This document shows positions 9,426-18,874 of a stretch of 64,000 nucleotides of DNA, piece by piece. The translations under genes and the position numbers were made by a program. Position 1 is the first letter of the stretch. Every line of letters begins with the position of its first letter. The stretch is from Bacillota bacterium (GTDB taxonomy: Bacteria; Bacillota; Clostridia; DSM-8532). The stretch covers positions 124,001 to 188,000 of the forward strand of contig JAEYOK010000010.1 of the NCBI GenBank assembly GCA_023411795.1, read 5' to 3'. The notes beneath the pieces were generated by a model. That model saw nothing but the letters and a program-made list of their open reading frames with translations, searched no databases and was not told the origin of the DNA.

Positions 9426-10076
9426 TTAACCCGCCTCTATCCATTGATCAAGTTTTAAATTCTCGTTATTCCCCGTTGCAATACATCGGTATACTAAATA
9501 AGTTGTCTTTACTCCATTAATACCATGAACAATCTTCCCATTTGGCTGTTTGAAGCCAGTATCAAGTATTGATACACACTCATTGATTTCAGCTGCATTC
9601 ACTGCTGAATAACTCCAATAAATAAATAGTATTACAGGTATGTCTCCACCCATTTGATGATAAGCGATCAACAAGTTTTGTATCTTTTCTCTTAATTTGT
9701 TATCCTTTTTCCTATTCTTCTCATACCGTTCAAACTCGCATATTAAAACTGGCTTGTTGTCTACCTTTGAAAACCAGATAGAGTCTGGCCTAACAGCTTC
9801 GCAATTATTTACACTATAATTCGCTGCTTCTTCAGCAACAGATTCTTTGTAATGGTTCTTCTGAACATCCCCATAAGGATAAACAGGATACTCCGAAACA
9901 GCGGTAACACCATTTATGTGTCTTCCAACTTCAGTAATATAATTCAATCCCAATGAGTGGACCGTTTCAGAATAATCCCTAACCCCAAACTCGGTCATCA
10001 TCGGGAACATATCTTTTCTAATTTTTCCACTTTCAAGCTCATTTTTGATAAATGCAATTACTTCATTCTTATTCAT
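9426..10076 (-). CDS. Small PD-(D/E)XK-nuclease-like protein of the defence operon
   Basis: Protein of 216 residues not recognised by name. The central part reads 'RPDSIWFSKVDNKPVLICEFERYEK' in type: a P-D about 13 residues before a beta strand ending E-F-E-R, the spacing expected for a PD-(D/E)XK nuclease core, though the usual E-x-K lysine is replaced (EFE, with K further on). It could therefore be a variant or inactive nuclease. The ATG at 10076 overlaps the HerA stop region, indicating translational coupling, and a GGGGAG ribosome site precedes it. It is followed at once by the kinase gene. Nuclease assignment is inference from one motif. Confidence 0.5.
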   Translation of the reverse strand: MNKNEVIAFIKNELESGKIRKDMFPMMTEFGVRDYSETVHSLGLNYITEVGRHINGVTAVSEYPVYPYGDVQKNHYKESVAEEAANYSVNNCEAVRPDSIWFSKVDNKPVLICEFERYEKNRKKDNKLREKIQNLLIAYHQMGGDIPVILFIYWSYSAVNAAEINECVSILDTGFKQPNGKIVHGINGVKTTYLVYRCIATGNNENLKLDQWIEAG

Positions 10077-11754
10077 CAAAAACTCCCCATTCTTTAATTA
10101 CCTCTGGAGATTCCCCACCATGTATTAACGCCTTTGTACCAATTCTTACCAGAAGTGGTGCAGGTATAGACCTGCCGCTTATCAAAGCCTCACCTGTTGA
10201 CAATGATGGAAGTTCTTCAATATCAGATTGTGAAAACATATCCGATGTTTTTGCAATAAACCTCTGATCGTCAGGATTTTTCAAACGCATCGTTATAATT
10301 GTGTTACACTGGGATGTTACATCTGGGTCAAGTTTTGAAGGTCTCTGTGATATAATCGCAAATCCTGTTCCAAACTTTCTTCCTTCAGCAGCAATCTTTT
10401 TAATAATTTTTTTAGAAATGCAAGGAACTCCTGCAGGAGCAAAATTATGACCTTCCTCATATACAAGAAAACATGGCCTTATAGTCTGCTTTTTATCAGA
10501 AGCGGCACGCATTATTTCACTTGAGATCAGTGCTGTTATTATTTGTTTTGCGTCATCAGACAGACCTTGCAGATCAATAATAACAAGTCTTCCAACCCTA
10601 TTGCCTTTTTCACCGACCATTTTATATATGTCGGTTGGCTCACCAATAGCTCTTGTATAGAAGCTCTTGGATTCATTGATTACTCTGCTCAACTTCATAG
10701 AGGCGACGGCAGCACTTCTATTATTCAATGCTTTTGCTTCGCCCTCTGTCAGCTGATCCCATCCTCTCAACTCATCCAATCCAGTTTCATCTGACAACAA
10801 ATATGTTAAATCTTGAATATCTCTTGGAGGGGTATTGTATTTAGCTTTCCAGTACCTTATTGCCACATCCAGAACTCTCTCTTGGGCTTCGGTCAGACCT
10901 GGTAGAATCGAGGATAAATCATCCATATCAAACCTATCAAATTGAAGTGCCAGGTGAACATTCTTTCCATTATACTTATAATCAAATGCATCCATTTGAG
11001 GTGTATAAACCTTTATTCCTCCGCCTGCTTTCAGGAGTTTCCTGAAGGATTCTTGTATATTTTGTACACTCTTTGCTTCTCTGATATCTTCAATGGAACC
11101 CAAATTGTCATTAAAATGTATGTCTCCCTTTTCCATTGCCTTACCATATTCACCGTGAACATCAAATACAATAATAGTACCGTTCATTTCCGCAACAAGT
11201 TTTTCAATAATCCTTCCAACAGTATAAGACTTACCTGATCCCGTCATAGCAAGTATAGCAAGATGCTCGGTGACAAGCTTATTAACGTCGAGGTAGACTG
11301 GAACAATATTATTGCCCTTCTCATATCCAATCAAATTTCCAATATTAATACTTGTATTTTCATCAAACTTATAAAACTTTGATAGAAATTCGTAATCTAC
11401 GCCATAAACTTTTTCTCCAGGATTTAATGCTCTTCTTGGGATTTTAATCTGCCCAGAGCTATCCCTGTAGCCTACAAGCTCTATAGTACCAAAAAGCGTC
11501 TCCCCAGTTACTTGAGCCCCTGGAAGTATCTCAAGTGAAGATAATCCTTCTCCCATATTTGAGTTATATAAGATATTACTCCTTGATATAGATACAATTC
11601 TTCCCAGTACATATGTATCCCCTTCAAGTTCTGACTCCTGATGCCTGATTTTTACAAACTCCCCTCTTTTTGCAGAGAAGCTGTTTTGTAATGCAATTTT
11701 CAAATCATTAGGATTTCCTGTGTTTCCTATCAGCTTGCCTATGTATTTATCCAT
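10069..11754 (-). CDS. HerA-type DNA-translocating ATPase
   Basis: HerA/FtsK-superfamily hexameric ATPase of 561 residues. The N-terminal 120 residues form a small beta-barrel (HAS-barrel-like). Walker A is 'AMTGSGKSYTVG' at about 168-179, the following strand 'IIVFDVHGEYG' is typical of HerA, Walker B is 'CFLVYEEGHNFAP', and the 'ISQRPSKLDPDVTSQCNT' region carries the sensor/arginine finger. HerA enzymes pump DNA and work with the nuclease NurA or with defence effectors (SIR2, DUF4297). Here the gene directly upstream encodes a divergent NurA-like protein and the gene downstream a PD-(D/E)XK-like protein, so it probably feeds DNA to one of them. Confidence 0.92.
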   Translation of the reverse strand: MDKYIGKLIGNTGNPNDLKIALQNSFSAKRGEFVKIRHQESELEGDTYVLGRIVSISRSNILYNSNMGEGLSSLEILPGAQVTGETLFGTIELVGYRDSSGQIKIPRRALNPGEKVYGVDYEFLSKFYKFDENTSINIGNLIGYEKGNNIVPVYLDVNKLVTEHLAILAMTGSGKSYTVGRIIEKLVAEMNGTIIVFDVHGEYGKAMEKGDIHFNDNLGSIEDIREAKSVQNIQESFRKLLKAGGGIKVYTPQMDAFDYKYNGKNVHLALQFDRFDMDDLSSILPGLTEAQERVLDVAIRYWKAKYNTPPRDIQDLTYLLSDETGLDELRGWDQLTEGEAKALNNRSAAVASMKLSRVINESKSFYTRAIGEPTDIYKMVGEKGNRVGRLVIIDLQGLSDDAKQIITALISSEIMRAASDKKQTIRPCFLVYEEGHNFAPAGVPCISKKIIKKIAAEGRKFGTGFAIISQRPSKLDPDVTSQCNTIITMRLKNPDDQRFIAKTSDMFSQSDIEELPSLSTGEALISGRSIPAPLLVRIGTKALIHGGESPEVIKEWGVFDE

Positions 11755-11768
11755 TTAACCCGACCTCC

Positions 11769-12929
11769 TCACTCTTCAAACGCATCTAAATTTTCTTTCC
11801 AGATGTTCTCTAATTCTTCATCTTTAAGCTTTTCTCTTGTCTGTGCCTTATAGAATTCAAGAATTGCATTTTTACCATTATTAGTTGCTTCTATAGGTTT
11901 TAAAGCATATTTGGCATACCATAATGGAATAGGAAGTGCTTTTTGTTGGTCGAATACTATAAGTGATATAATCTGTGAAGCCAATTCATCAAGCATTTCC
12001 GCTGTCCAATCCCTAACTGTTCCTAACATTTCAATTAGCAATGGCGGTGTTGTATTTCCTGCCTTAATATGCATCCCCATAAGGCCGAGCTCTCTTAACG
12101 ATTCTGGCTCAAGCCTGCTGTCTTTATTAATTCCATCAAATTGGAAAGCTGCTGTTCGTGTCTTTTTTACCAGTATCCCAGTCATTAGCCTTTTGATTCC
12201 TACATCCTGAATTTTAGGCATTAGTTCGTCAATCTTTGCAATGATACCGCTTTCTATAGGGTCCGCAATAAACTTGCTGTTATCATCTGTTAATGCAAAC
12301 ACAATCGCACCAAAGCGTTTATTACCAACTGAAATGATTTTAACCCCTTCTTTAGCAAAGGGATAAATATTATCCTTATAACTCAACCAGAATTTCTCTA
12401 TGCTCACTTTACATTTATTGTATATGTTTAATATATCTTTGCGGTTATCAAGCGGTGCATCTGCTCTCTCCAACAGCAAAGGCACATCAACAATTACAAG
12501 TTCAGGCTTACTGTCATCCTTCATAAGCTCTTCCAGTAATTTATATGTATTTATAATATCTATGTACTTTAGCTTCTTTTGACTGTCCAAATCATCAATT
12601 TCATCAACTTCAACGGTACTATCCTGCCTGGTCTTGTAGATAGAGCCGTCTTCAATTAACATATCCTGCCTGGCAGCACCAGCAACATATAAGATTCCTC
12701 CAAATGCATTGGAAGTTCTATTGATGGCACTAATTCCAGAAGCCTTTATTGTTAAAGGATCAAGAAGTTCAATATTTCTTATTACCCCTGACTTTTTCAG
12801 AGTTGGAGCAATTTTATCTATAAACCTCATTTTTGAGGACAGCTTTGAAACTGTTGATGGCAGACCAAGCTGTATATTCGCAACGATACTTTGCGATACT
12901 GGAGTATTAAAATCGTTATCTCCATTCAT
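11769..12929 (-). CDS. Divergent NurA-like protein paired with HerA
   Basis: Not recognised by strong similarity, but the layout fits NurA: a strand near 62-70 ('TIKASGISAI') where NurA has A-V-D-G-S, 'GGILYVAGAAR' after it, then 'ELVIVDVPLLLER' (D149) where NurA has the second D-G-x-L, 'VKIISVGNKR', and a C-terminal 'LPIPLWYAKYALKPIE' region where NurA has Y-P-x-P-L-x-x-A-H. The first catalytic Asp and the final His are not where expected, so nuclease activity is doubtful; a structural partner of HerA is possible. The start (ATG 12929, GTG 12932) overlaps the end of the preceding gene, with GGGAG about 10 nt upstream. Family assignment is inference. Confidence 0.5.
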   Translation of the reverse strand: MNGDNDFNTPVSQSIVANIQLGLPSTVSKLSSKMRFIDKIAPTLKKSGVIRNIELLDPLTIKASGISAINRTSNAFGGILYVAGAARQDMLIEDGSIYKTRQDSTVEVDEIDDLDSQKKLKYIDIINTYKLLEELMKDDSKPELVIVDVPLLLERADAPLDNRKDILNIYNKCKVSIEKFWLSYKDNIYPFAKEGVKIISVGNKRFGAIVFALTDDNSKFIADPIESGIIAKIDELMPKIQDVGIKRLMTGILVKKTRTAAFQFDGINKDSRLEPESLRELGLMGMHIKAGNTTPPLLIEMLGTVRDWTAEMLDELASQIISLIVFDQQKALPIPLWYAKYALKPIEATNNGKNAILEFYKAQTREKLKDEELENIWKENLDAFEE

Positions 12930-13716
12930 CACTTCTCAACTCCCTTTCCCGTATTGCTCTGGTAAAAGCCTTCAAGTTCCTTTGTTTAATATAGTCCAAC
13001 CCCATATCAGAAGCTTTTCCTTCACAAATATAACAATTATTTAGTAACTCATTATACTTAATATGCAAGGTTTCTTCCGTAGCCTCTGTATTGAAGTATT
13101 TCTTTACTTTTGCGACAATTCCACCTTTAAAGCTTATATCTGATGCTGCAAGCAATAACAGATATAAATGCATGTCATCCAGTTTGAGTTCTCCATTCAC
13201 ATTCGCAACATCCGCTACTTCTTTGATATCAACCGATATAAGTTTGTGAAAAAGGCTCTTACACAAATCCATATGTTCAGAAAGTTTGTAGTCTAACAAC
13301 GGCAGAGTGACTATTGTCATCAAACCACAACCTGTATTTCTTCTATAATTGATACCAAACACTTGTCCATTTTGTTCAAATACTACTTCCTTTACCGAGC
13401 TTCGGATTTGGTAATTTACAGGAATGCCATCATAATGACTGTTAAAAGCCTTAATTTCAATAGGAACTGACGCATTCACATAGGTATGCACATCCATTTC
13501 AATCCATGTCGGAACAATTAGCAACTGATTTTTACTATCCTCAATCCATTGATTTAGTGTAGTCAATTTTTCTTGTGAAAGCTTTGTCAGAGCAATTGCT
13601 GGAACAACCAGGATGCCATTATGCAGATCTTCTGTTGGTGCCGCATCACATAGGGTAAAATTCTTAAGAACCTTATATTCTGTTCTATTCTCAAATTCCT
13701 TTAGCACTTGAACCAT
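12916..13716 (-). CDS. Unrecognised defence-operon protein, 266 residues
   Basis: I do not recognise this protein. The first half alternates strands and helices ('GILVVPAIALTKLSQEKLTTLNQWIEDSKNQLLIVPT'-type pattern) like a Rossmann or glutamine-amidotransferase-like (ThuA/DUF4350) fold without visible catalytic Cys. The C-terminal 80 residues ('LYLLLLAASDISFKGGIVAKVKKYF...') could be a winged helix. The start codon overlaps the stop of the large ATPase gene by one base (TAATG), so the two are translationally coupled and the protein is probably a partner of that ATPase. No metal or nucleotide motif is visible. Confidence 0.75.
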   Translation of the reverse strand: MVQVLKEFENRTEYKVLKNFTLCDAAPTEDLHNGILVVPAIALTKLSQEKLTTLNQWIEDSKNQLLIVPTWIEMDVHTYVNASVPIEIKAFNSHYDGIPVNYQIRSSVKEVVFEQNGQVFGINYRRNTGCGLMTIVTLPLLDYKLSEHMDLCKSLFHKLISVDIKEVADVANVNGELKLDDMHLYLLLLAASDISFKGGIVAKVKKYFNTEATEETLHIKYNELLNNCYICEGKASDMGLDYIKQRNLKAFTRAIRERELRSDEWR

Positions 13717-16700
13717 TACAACACCTCTACTTTTGTACGTATCAGCTTCAAAGCTTCAAGTTCTTTCTTTTCATCAAGGTACTCGTCCCAGCTCACTTCG
13801 CCATTTCTATCCACAACATTCTTAAAGAAGCTAAAGGTTATCTTGTTAGCTTTTGGTGAATCCTTAAAGAAAGCTTCCCCTTCTTTTACAAAGTCCTGCA
13901 TTTTGCTTTCTATAGCCTTCTTTGTAGCATTATACGTTGACTCTGCTGGATAAGACTCCTTATTGATGTTAATTGAAGCAGGGTCCTTACCCTGTACTTT
14001 CCTTATCTTATCAATCGTCAGGATAAGCTGCTCATTATATAACCTGTTCTTTTCAGTACGAGCCAGGTTCATTACATTGTCTTTATATCCTTTTATTAAT
14101 CCAATGTACTGAACAGCCTGCTCAACACTTTTTTCAAGTAGATTCAAGAAATCTTCAGGCTTACTCAACAAAGTAGATTCATTATCTTCTACTTCCTGCT
14201 CAAGCCCACCATTAACGTACATATCCAATTCATTGACATACTTTCTCAAATTTACCACTTCTGTATTAGCCTTCAATGCTGTTGTACTATCATCAAAATA
14301 CTCCAGCCAACGTAGAGCTTCACTATTTTTCTTGTATCCATCAACAATTGTAGAAAAATCTTTAAATATCTTTTTATATATCGAAATTACTCCACTGTCA
14401 TTGGACCACTTGAGTTCACTACTTTCAGTAGCTGTAAGGCCACAATCAGCTAAAACTTGTTCTATCCTTTCATATGCTCCAATATAGTCTCCATCCTGTA
14501 ATTTATAAGCAAGTGTATACTCATAATCTACCATTGTCCCAAGATTTGACGCTTGTAGCTTTTTATAATCGGTTGAGTATTCAAGCTCGGTACAATACCG
14601 TTGCAGAATATTAGTAACAGGCGAAATAGGAAATGAATACCCATTATATACACTGGAAACCTTAATCTCATTTATCTTCTTTTGTATTTCTTTCACCGCA
14701 GGATCCTTAAGATTAGATATGTACTCGATAAATAACTTGATATGCTTTATTCTATACCATAGTTCTTTTGATTTATCGTGAATCTTAATATCCTTGATGA
14801 TATTAGAATTGTAGGTCTTATAATGGTTCCAGCCTTCTCTATTGTACACTTCACAGCAAAGATTTGAAAACTCTTCAATATAATTAACTATATCCTTGAA
14901 ATTCTCATAATTTCTCTCTTCTTTACTCTCTAATATCTCAATCTTAATTTTATCTTTAATATTATCCGCCTTATTAAGTCTTCCAGTATAATATGGTATT
15001 TGATTCTCCAGAATCTGCAGGTATGGTCCATTTATAACCTTCTTCATGCTCTCAATTTCATTCTTGCAGTCATCCTCAAGCCATTTCTTTACAAGATCAT
15101 ACCTGTTGTTCAAGTCATAACTGGATATTCTTTCAATGAAACCATCATTGGTTCTCGACAGTAGCTTTAACCCCACCATGAAATCAATCCATTGTTCAAC
15201 AATCTTCTTTGGCTTAACCTCTTTAATACCGCTGAAGAAGAATTTACTCTCATATTCTATTAATGCCTTTCTATACTCATTGAACTTCAGAATTTTATTC
15301 ATGCAGTTAGGAATACTTATAGCATAAACCTCTTTTTCAAATAAACCTGTCTCCCTGTACCCCATTCCTTCATTGATTTTTCCAATGAAAGTATTTTTAA
15401 GGATCATTTTCAAATCAGTATATTCCCCGTCTGGGATTTTAACGTCCTTCTTGGTCCCCAATTCTTCAAAGTCAATGCCATTGATAAGCATAGCTTTAAA
15501 AGCCTTTGAAAGAAGCTGAATCTGTTGGCTTTCAGCTTTTTTGTATATAATCGGCCTTAATATCCAGCCTTCTTCATCCAGCTTGTCATACCATTTTTTT
15601 GCACTCTCGTTGAAATGATCCCTTATCTTTCTTATCTTGTCCCTGAATGTAGAAGTAATCTGATTAATATTTTCTCTAACATCCAAAGTGTTCTTTGGTA
15701 AGGACATAACCTCCAAAATATCCTTTTGAAGTCTGGTTATGCTTACAAAGATTAAGCATTTACCAATCCCTTCATACCTTTCATTAACAAATTTCTGGGT
15801 TAATTCAGGGCTAATGATCGTGTCCGAGACTACAAATATAGGATGTACTCCCTCTTTTAAAAGCCTGCTATCTAACAGGACATCCTTTATCTTGTCTTCA
15901 TCCTTACCCCAAATGATATCTACTATCTTATCTCCATGCACATCAAGATAAGGTCCGTTTTCGACTTTTGTCCTAACACAGTCAACATCATGTATTGTAT
16001 ATGGTTGTCCTTCTGGGTAGCTTATTTCAAGCACCCTGCATATACCTGCCAAAACACGCTTGACTTCTTCTTTCTTATTCTTATTTCTCTCTTCTATTAA
16101 CTTTTCAATTTCCTTGTTTTTTTCAGAATCAGGCACATAACCGAAGTCATCTTTTTCTACTCTATATCTTTTATCCAGACGGCTTAAGTAAGCAAAGTTA
16201 GGACCAATATATGAAGCGTCGTTCTCTTCAATCTTTTCAAGTATATATTTGTATATATACCTTGCTGCCTCCTCAATATCATCTACAGGATAGAGCATTC
16301 TAATTTGGTCCAAGAAGGTTTCTTCTTCTTTTCCTACAATATACTCCTGTTCCTTGACATTGATTGAAAATGTTTTGAGACTTTTCAGGAATACCTGTAA
16401 GTCAAACTTTCCGCCAAAACTATTAACAAACATATCGCCCGAATCTCTCTTGTATCCTTGTTTTACAAGAAATGACGCCAGATCATCTTTGGAAATTTTT
16501 ACACAATTGAATTCCTTAAATAGTTTTTCGCCATCTTCAGCTTTAGCTTCTGTAAGTGCTTTTATTTCATCACCGATATACACTGATTTACTAACTGGGA
16601 TCTGTCTTAACAAAGCGTGTTTAATAATTTGCCTGTACTTATCTTTGCATTGGATATAGTCAAACGCAGACTTATCAATAAGGCTTGTTTGAAATCTTGC

Positions 16701-17750
16701 ACTCCCCTTTAGAATGTTTTCAAATATGAAGCCTGTATCTGGCTTAATTCCATCCTTTATTTGTTGGTCCACATTCCCCATAATAACATTGAACCAACCG
16801 AAATTCCCTCCTGCTATCGCATAAGCAGCTTCTACAAGTCCTTGAGGATATTCAGGAACCATCCCCTTATCCTTAAGATACTTAATGTAGTCTGATATAT
16901 CTGCAAAGGAGTTCTGTAACATTTCATACATTTCAGTTCTTCTATCTAAAGCACCTATACCCTGGATGCTGCCACCTATAACAGTGGAACAAAGCAACAG
17001 GTATGAAACGTCTGGGTACTTCTTTCTTGGATCCTCATGCTTAATTGCACTGGTTATTACCTGAATTGATTCTCCGTCGATTTTGCTTATCAGCTCTTTA
17101 TCCTTTTCTATACCGTATTTTGCTATTTCAGCTTCTGTCTCAAGTTCATCACAAACAATGAGTATATGATCTATTCCAAATTTCTTTATGTAATTAATAC
17201 CGCTTCTTGTGAGTTCATCAAGCTTACGGCTATCAATAACTAAACTATCTAAATCTACAGAACCATGCTGCAGTATCCCCTTTAACACATCTCGATCAAA
17301 TCCCATAGGAGCTAATGCATTCTGAATAGACTCCATAATCTTTCCCTGAATGCTTCCATCAGATTCCTGGCTTAAATATTTTAAAGCAGTGTATATACCA
17401 TAAGCTACCCAATTGTCTCCCAGCAAATCTTCATGGTACATCTGGGAATAGCGGATGTAAATAGGCAGCACTCCGTCTTCAAAATTAGGTTTAAATATTT
17501 TTACTGTCTTCTGTTCCCCATCCTCTGATATAATCCAACCTCTATCCATTCCAAGCGGTTCAGAAATCACTTCAAATCCAATTCTTGACTTACCAACACC
17601 CCACCTTGATATGAGTGGAAAAATTGTTGCAAGTCCTGCTGTTTTCATATTCTTTGTAAATGTTTTAAAGATTTCATAAAATTCATCTTGCCCCACCATA
17701 GGTTGGGTGAGCGGAAACTCACTTGTACCATACATCGCCCAAATTGACAT
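13716..17750 (-). CDS. Large P-loop ATPase of the defence operon (about 1344 residues)
   Basis: Very large ATPase with its P-loop close to the N terminus: 'ISRWGVGKSRIGFE' (G-K-S about residues 53-55), similar to KAP/STAND-type 'WGxGKS' loops, and a Walker B 'HILIVCDELETE' near residue 200. A long charged, mostly helical remainder has no motif I can name. Size and early P-loop recall BrxC/PglY of BREX, but I cannot show homology. The longest frame starts at 17768, yet that ATG precedes a GGAGG that lies 8 nt before the ATG at 17750, which I choose. It is followed by the overlapping 266-residue gene and preceded by a 50-70-bp gap. Likely the central motor or sensor of the system. Confidence 0.85.
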   Translation of the reverse strand: MSIWAMYGTSEFPLTQPMVGQDEFYEIFKTFTKNMKTAGLATIFPLISRWGVGKSRIGFEVISEPLGMDRGWIISEDGEQKTVKIFKPNFEDGVLPIYIRYSQMYHEDLLGDNWVAYGIYTALKYLSQESDGSIQGKIMESIQNALAPMGFDRDVLKGILQHGSVDLDSLVIDSRKLDELTRSGINYIKKFGIDHILIVCDELETEAEIAKYGIEKDKELISKIDGESIQVITSAIKHEDPRKKYPDVSYLLLCSTVIGGSIQGIGALDRRTEMYEMLQNSFADISDYIKYLKDKGMVPEYPQGLVEAAYAIAGGNFGWFNVIMGNVDQQIKDGIKPDTGFIFENILKGSARFQTSLIDKSAFDYIQCKDKYRQIIKHALLRQIPVSKSVYIGDEIKALTEAKAEDGEKLFKEFNCVKISKDDLASFLVKQGYKRDSGDMFVNSFGGKFDLQVFLKSLKTFSINVKEQEYIVGKEEETFLDQIRMLYPVDDIEEAARYIYKYILEKIEENDASYIGPNFAYLSRLDKRYRVEKDDFGYVPDSEKNKEIEKLIEERNKNKKEEVKRVLAGICRVLEISYPEGQPYTIHDVDCVRTKVENGPYLDVHGDKIVDIIWGKDEDKIKDVLLDSRLLKEGVHPIFVVSDTIISPELTQKFVNERYEGIGKCLIFVSITRLQKDILEVMSLPKNTLDVRENINQITSTFRDKIRKIRDHFNESAKKWYDKLDEEGWILRPIIYKKAESQQIQLLSKAFKAMLINGIDFEELGTKKDVKIPDGEYTDLKMILKNTFIGKINEGMGYRETGLFEKEVYAISIPNCMNKILKFNEYRKALIEYESKFFFSGIKEVKPKKIVEQWIDFMVGLKLLSRTNDGFIERISSYDLNNRYDLVKKWLEDDCKNEIESMKKVINGPYLQILENQIPYYTGRLNKADNIKDKIKIEILESKEERNYENFKDIVNYIEEFSNLCCEVYNREGWNHYKTYNSNIIKDIKIHDKSKELWYRIKHIKLFIEYISNLKDPAVKEIQKKINEIKVSSVYNGYSFPISPVTNILQRYCTELEYSTDYKKLQASNLGTMVDYEYTLAYKLQDGDYIGAYERIEQVLADCGLTATESSELKWSNDSGVISIYKKIFKDFSTIVDGYKKNSEALRWLEYFDDSTTALKANTEVVNLRKYVNELDMYVNGGLEQEVEDNESTLLSKPEDFLNLLEKSVEQAVQYIGLIKGYKDNVMNLARTEKNRLYNEQLILTIDKIRKVQGKDPASININKESYPAESTYNATKKAIESKMQDFVKEGEAFFKDSPKANKITFSFFKNVVDRNGEVSWDEYLDEKKELEALKLIRTKVEVL

Positions 17751-17818
17751 ACCAGCAACCTCCTTCATTCACTTTATATCCACTTTATATAATCTTATAT
17801 AGTATATATAGCCCTTAT

Positions 17819-18874
17819 TCAGTCAGAGAATTTTATCTGTAAAAGCTGATAATCTTTCTTTCCAAGGAGCCCTCTTCCATGCCTCGGCTGTCCCTGCTCA
17901 TGACTAATTATTCTGAACAGTCCCTCATTTGCACCTGTTATAAAAAAACGATCAATCCATTGCTCTTCACCCATGTCCGATACGTTATTAAGCTTTTCTT
18001 TTAAAATAGAACCTACTATTCCTACAGGGAAAAGGCCTCTTACATCGGAATACTGACCAATAAGATCCTTAAGAATTTCAATGTTATCTCTACAGCCTCC
18101 TAACATAAGGCTATCATATGTTTCTTTACTAACATAGCTCTTAAGCTTATGCTTATCCAGATGATATTTCCCTTCACCATCTACTTTCAGCCATTTAAGG
18201 TACTCAAACAGCATAAGTGGTATCTTAATATATGTACTAATTGATCCCAGTGATGGGAAGTCTTTGTTAGCTCCTTTTATTTCTATGGCTTCATCAATAT
18301 CTATATCAAGTTCATTTCTCCAAAAGTCACCAAGGACCTTACCAGGATACGAATTTATTAGTGAATTAATATTCACCTGGTTGGGGTCACTACTGAAAAT
18401 ATAATAATCCTTATTTTCAAACTTAACGAATGCAGTTGATAGAACTCCTGTAAAGCCATTAGGGAGAACCAATTGCCCACCATTCAGGAGTGCTATAGCT
18501 ATACTCCTTACCCTAATGGAAAACCTCAATAATTGTTCTCCAAGATACTTCTCCCATCCATCATCCTTCTTATATAAAGCAACAAACTCTACTGCTCTTT
18601 CAGTTAAGCAAAATCCCGATTCACATTCTTTAATAAAGTTGCTGCCTGTTATTAAATATGTTCCTGCTGACCTCTCTGCTCCAAACAGTCCATAGACCTC
18701 ATCAGCATTTACAATCCTGCCATTCTCGTCGGCCTTATATGATAGATAGTTTTTTGCTATCTGGTGTTTACTATTACATTCAATAGTCTCTGGAAGTTCC
18801 TCAAGCATTTCTGCCCAACGCTCAATATTGGAGCTTTTTACCCAGAACCTATCTGTGCCTATTTTTATTATCAT
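17819..18874 (-). CDS. Unrecognised defence-operon protein A, 351 residues
   Basis: Not recognised. Soluble, about pI-neutral protein with no signal peptide or membrane segment. It begins with a strand-rich 'MIIKIGTDRFWVKSSNIERWAEML' type region and contains 'VLPNGFTGVLSTAFVKFENKDYYIFSSDPN', which looks like a small beta-domain. No nuclease, ATPase or zinc motif is visible. It overlaps the preceding gene by 4 bp (ATGA), so the two 351-residue proteins are made together and may form a complex feeding the large ATPase encoded next. It might correspond to one of the uncharacterised parts of MADS- or BREX-like systems; a profile search would decide. Confidence 0.75.
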   Translation of the reverse strand: MIIKIGTDRFWVKSSNIERWAEMLEELPETIECNSKHQIAKNYLSYKADENGRIVNADEVYGLFGAERSAGTYLITGSNFIKECESGFCLTERAVEFVALYKKDDGWEKYLGEQLLRFSIRVRSIAIALLNGGQLVLPNGFTGVLSTAFVKFENKDYYIFSSDPNQVNINSLINSYPGKVLGDFWRNELDIDIDEAIEIKGANKDFPSLGSISTYIKIPLMLFEYLKWLKVDGEGKYHLDKHKLKSYVSKETYDSLMLGGCRDNIEILKDLIGQYSDVRGLFPVGIVGSILKEKLNNVSDMGEEQWIDRFFITGANEGLFRIISHEQGQPRHGRGLLGKKDYQLLQIKFSD

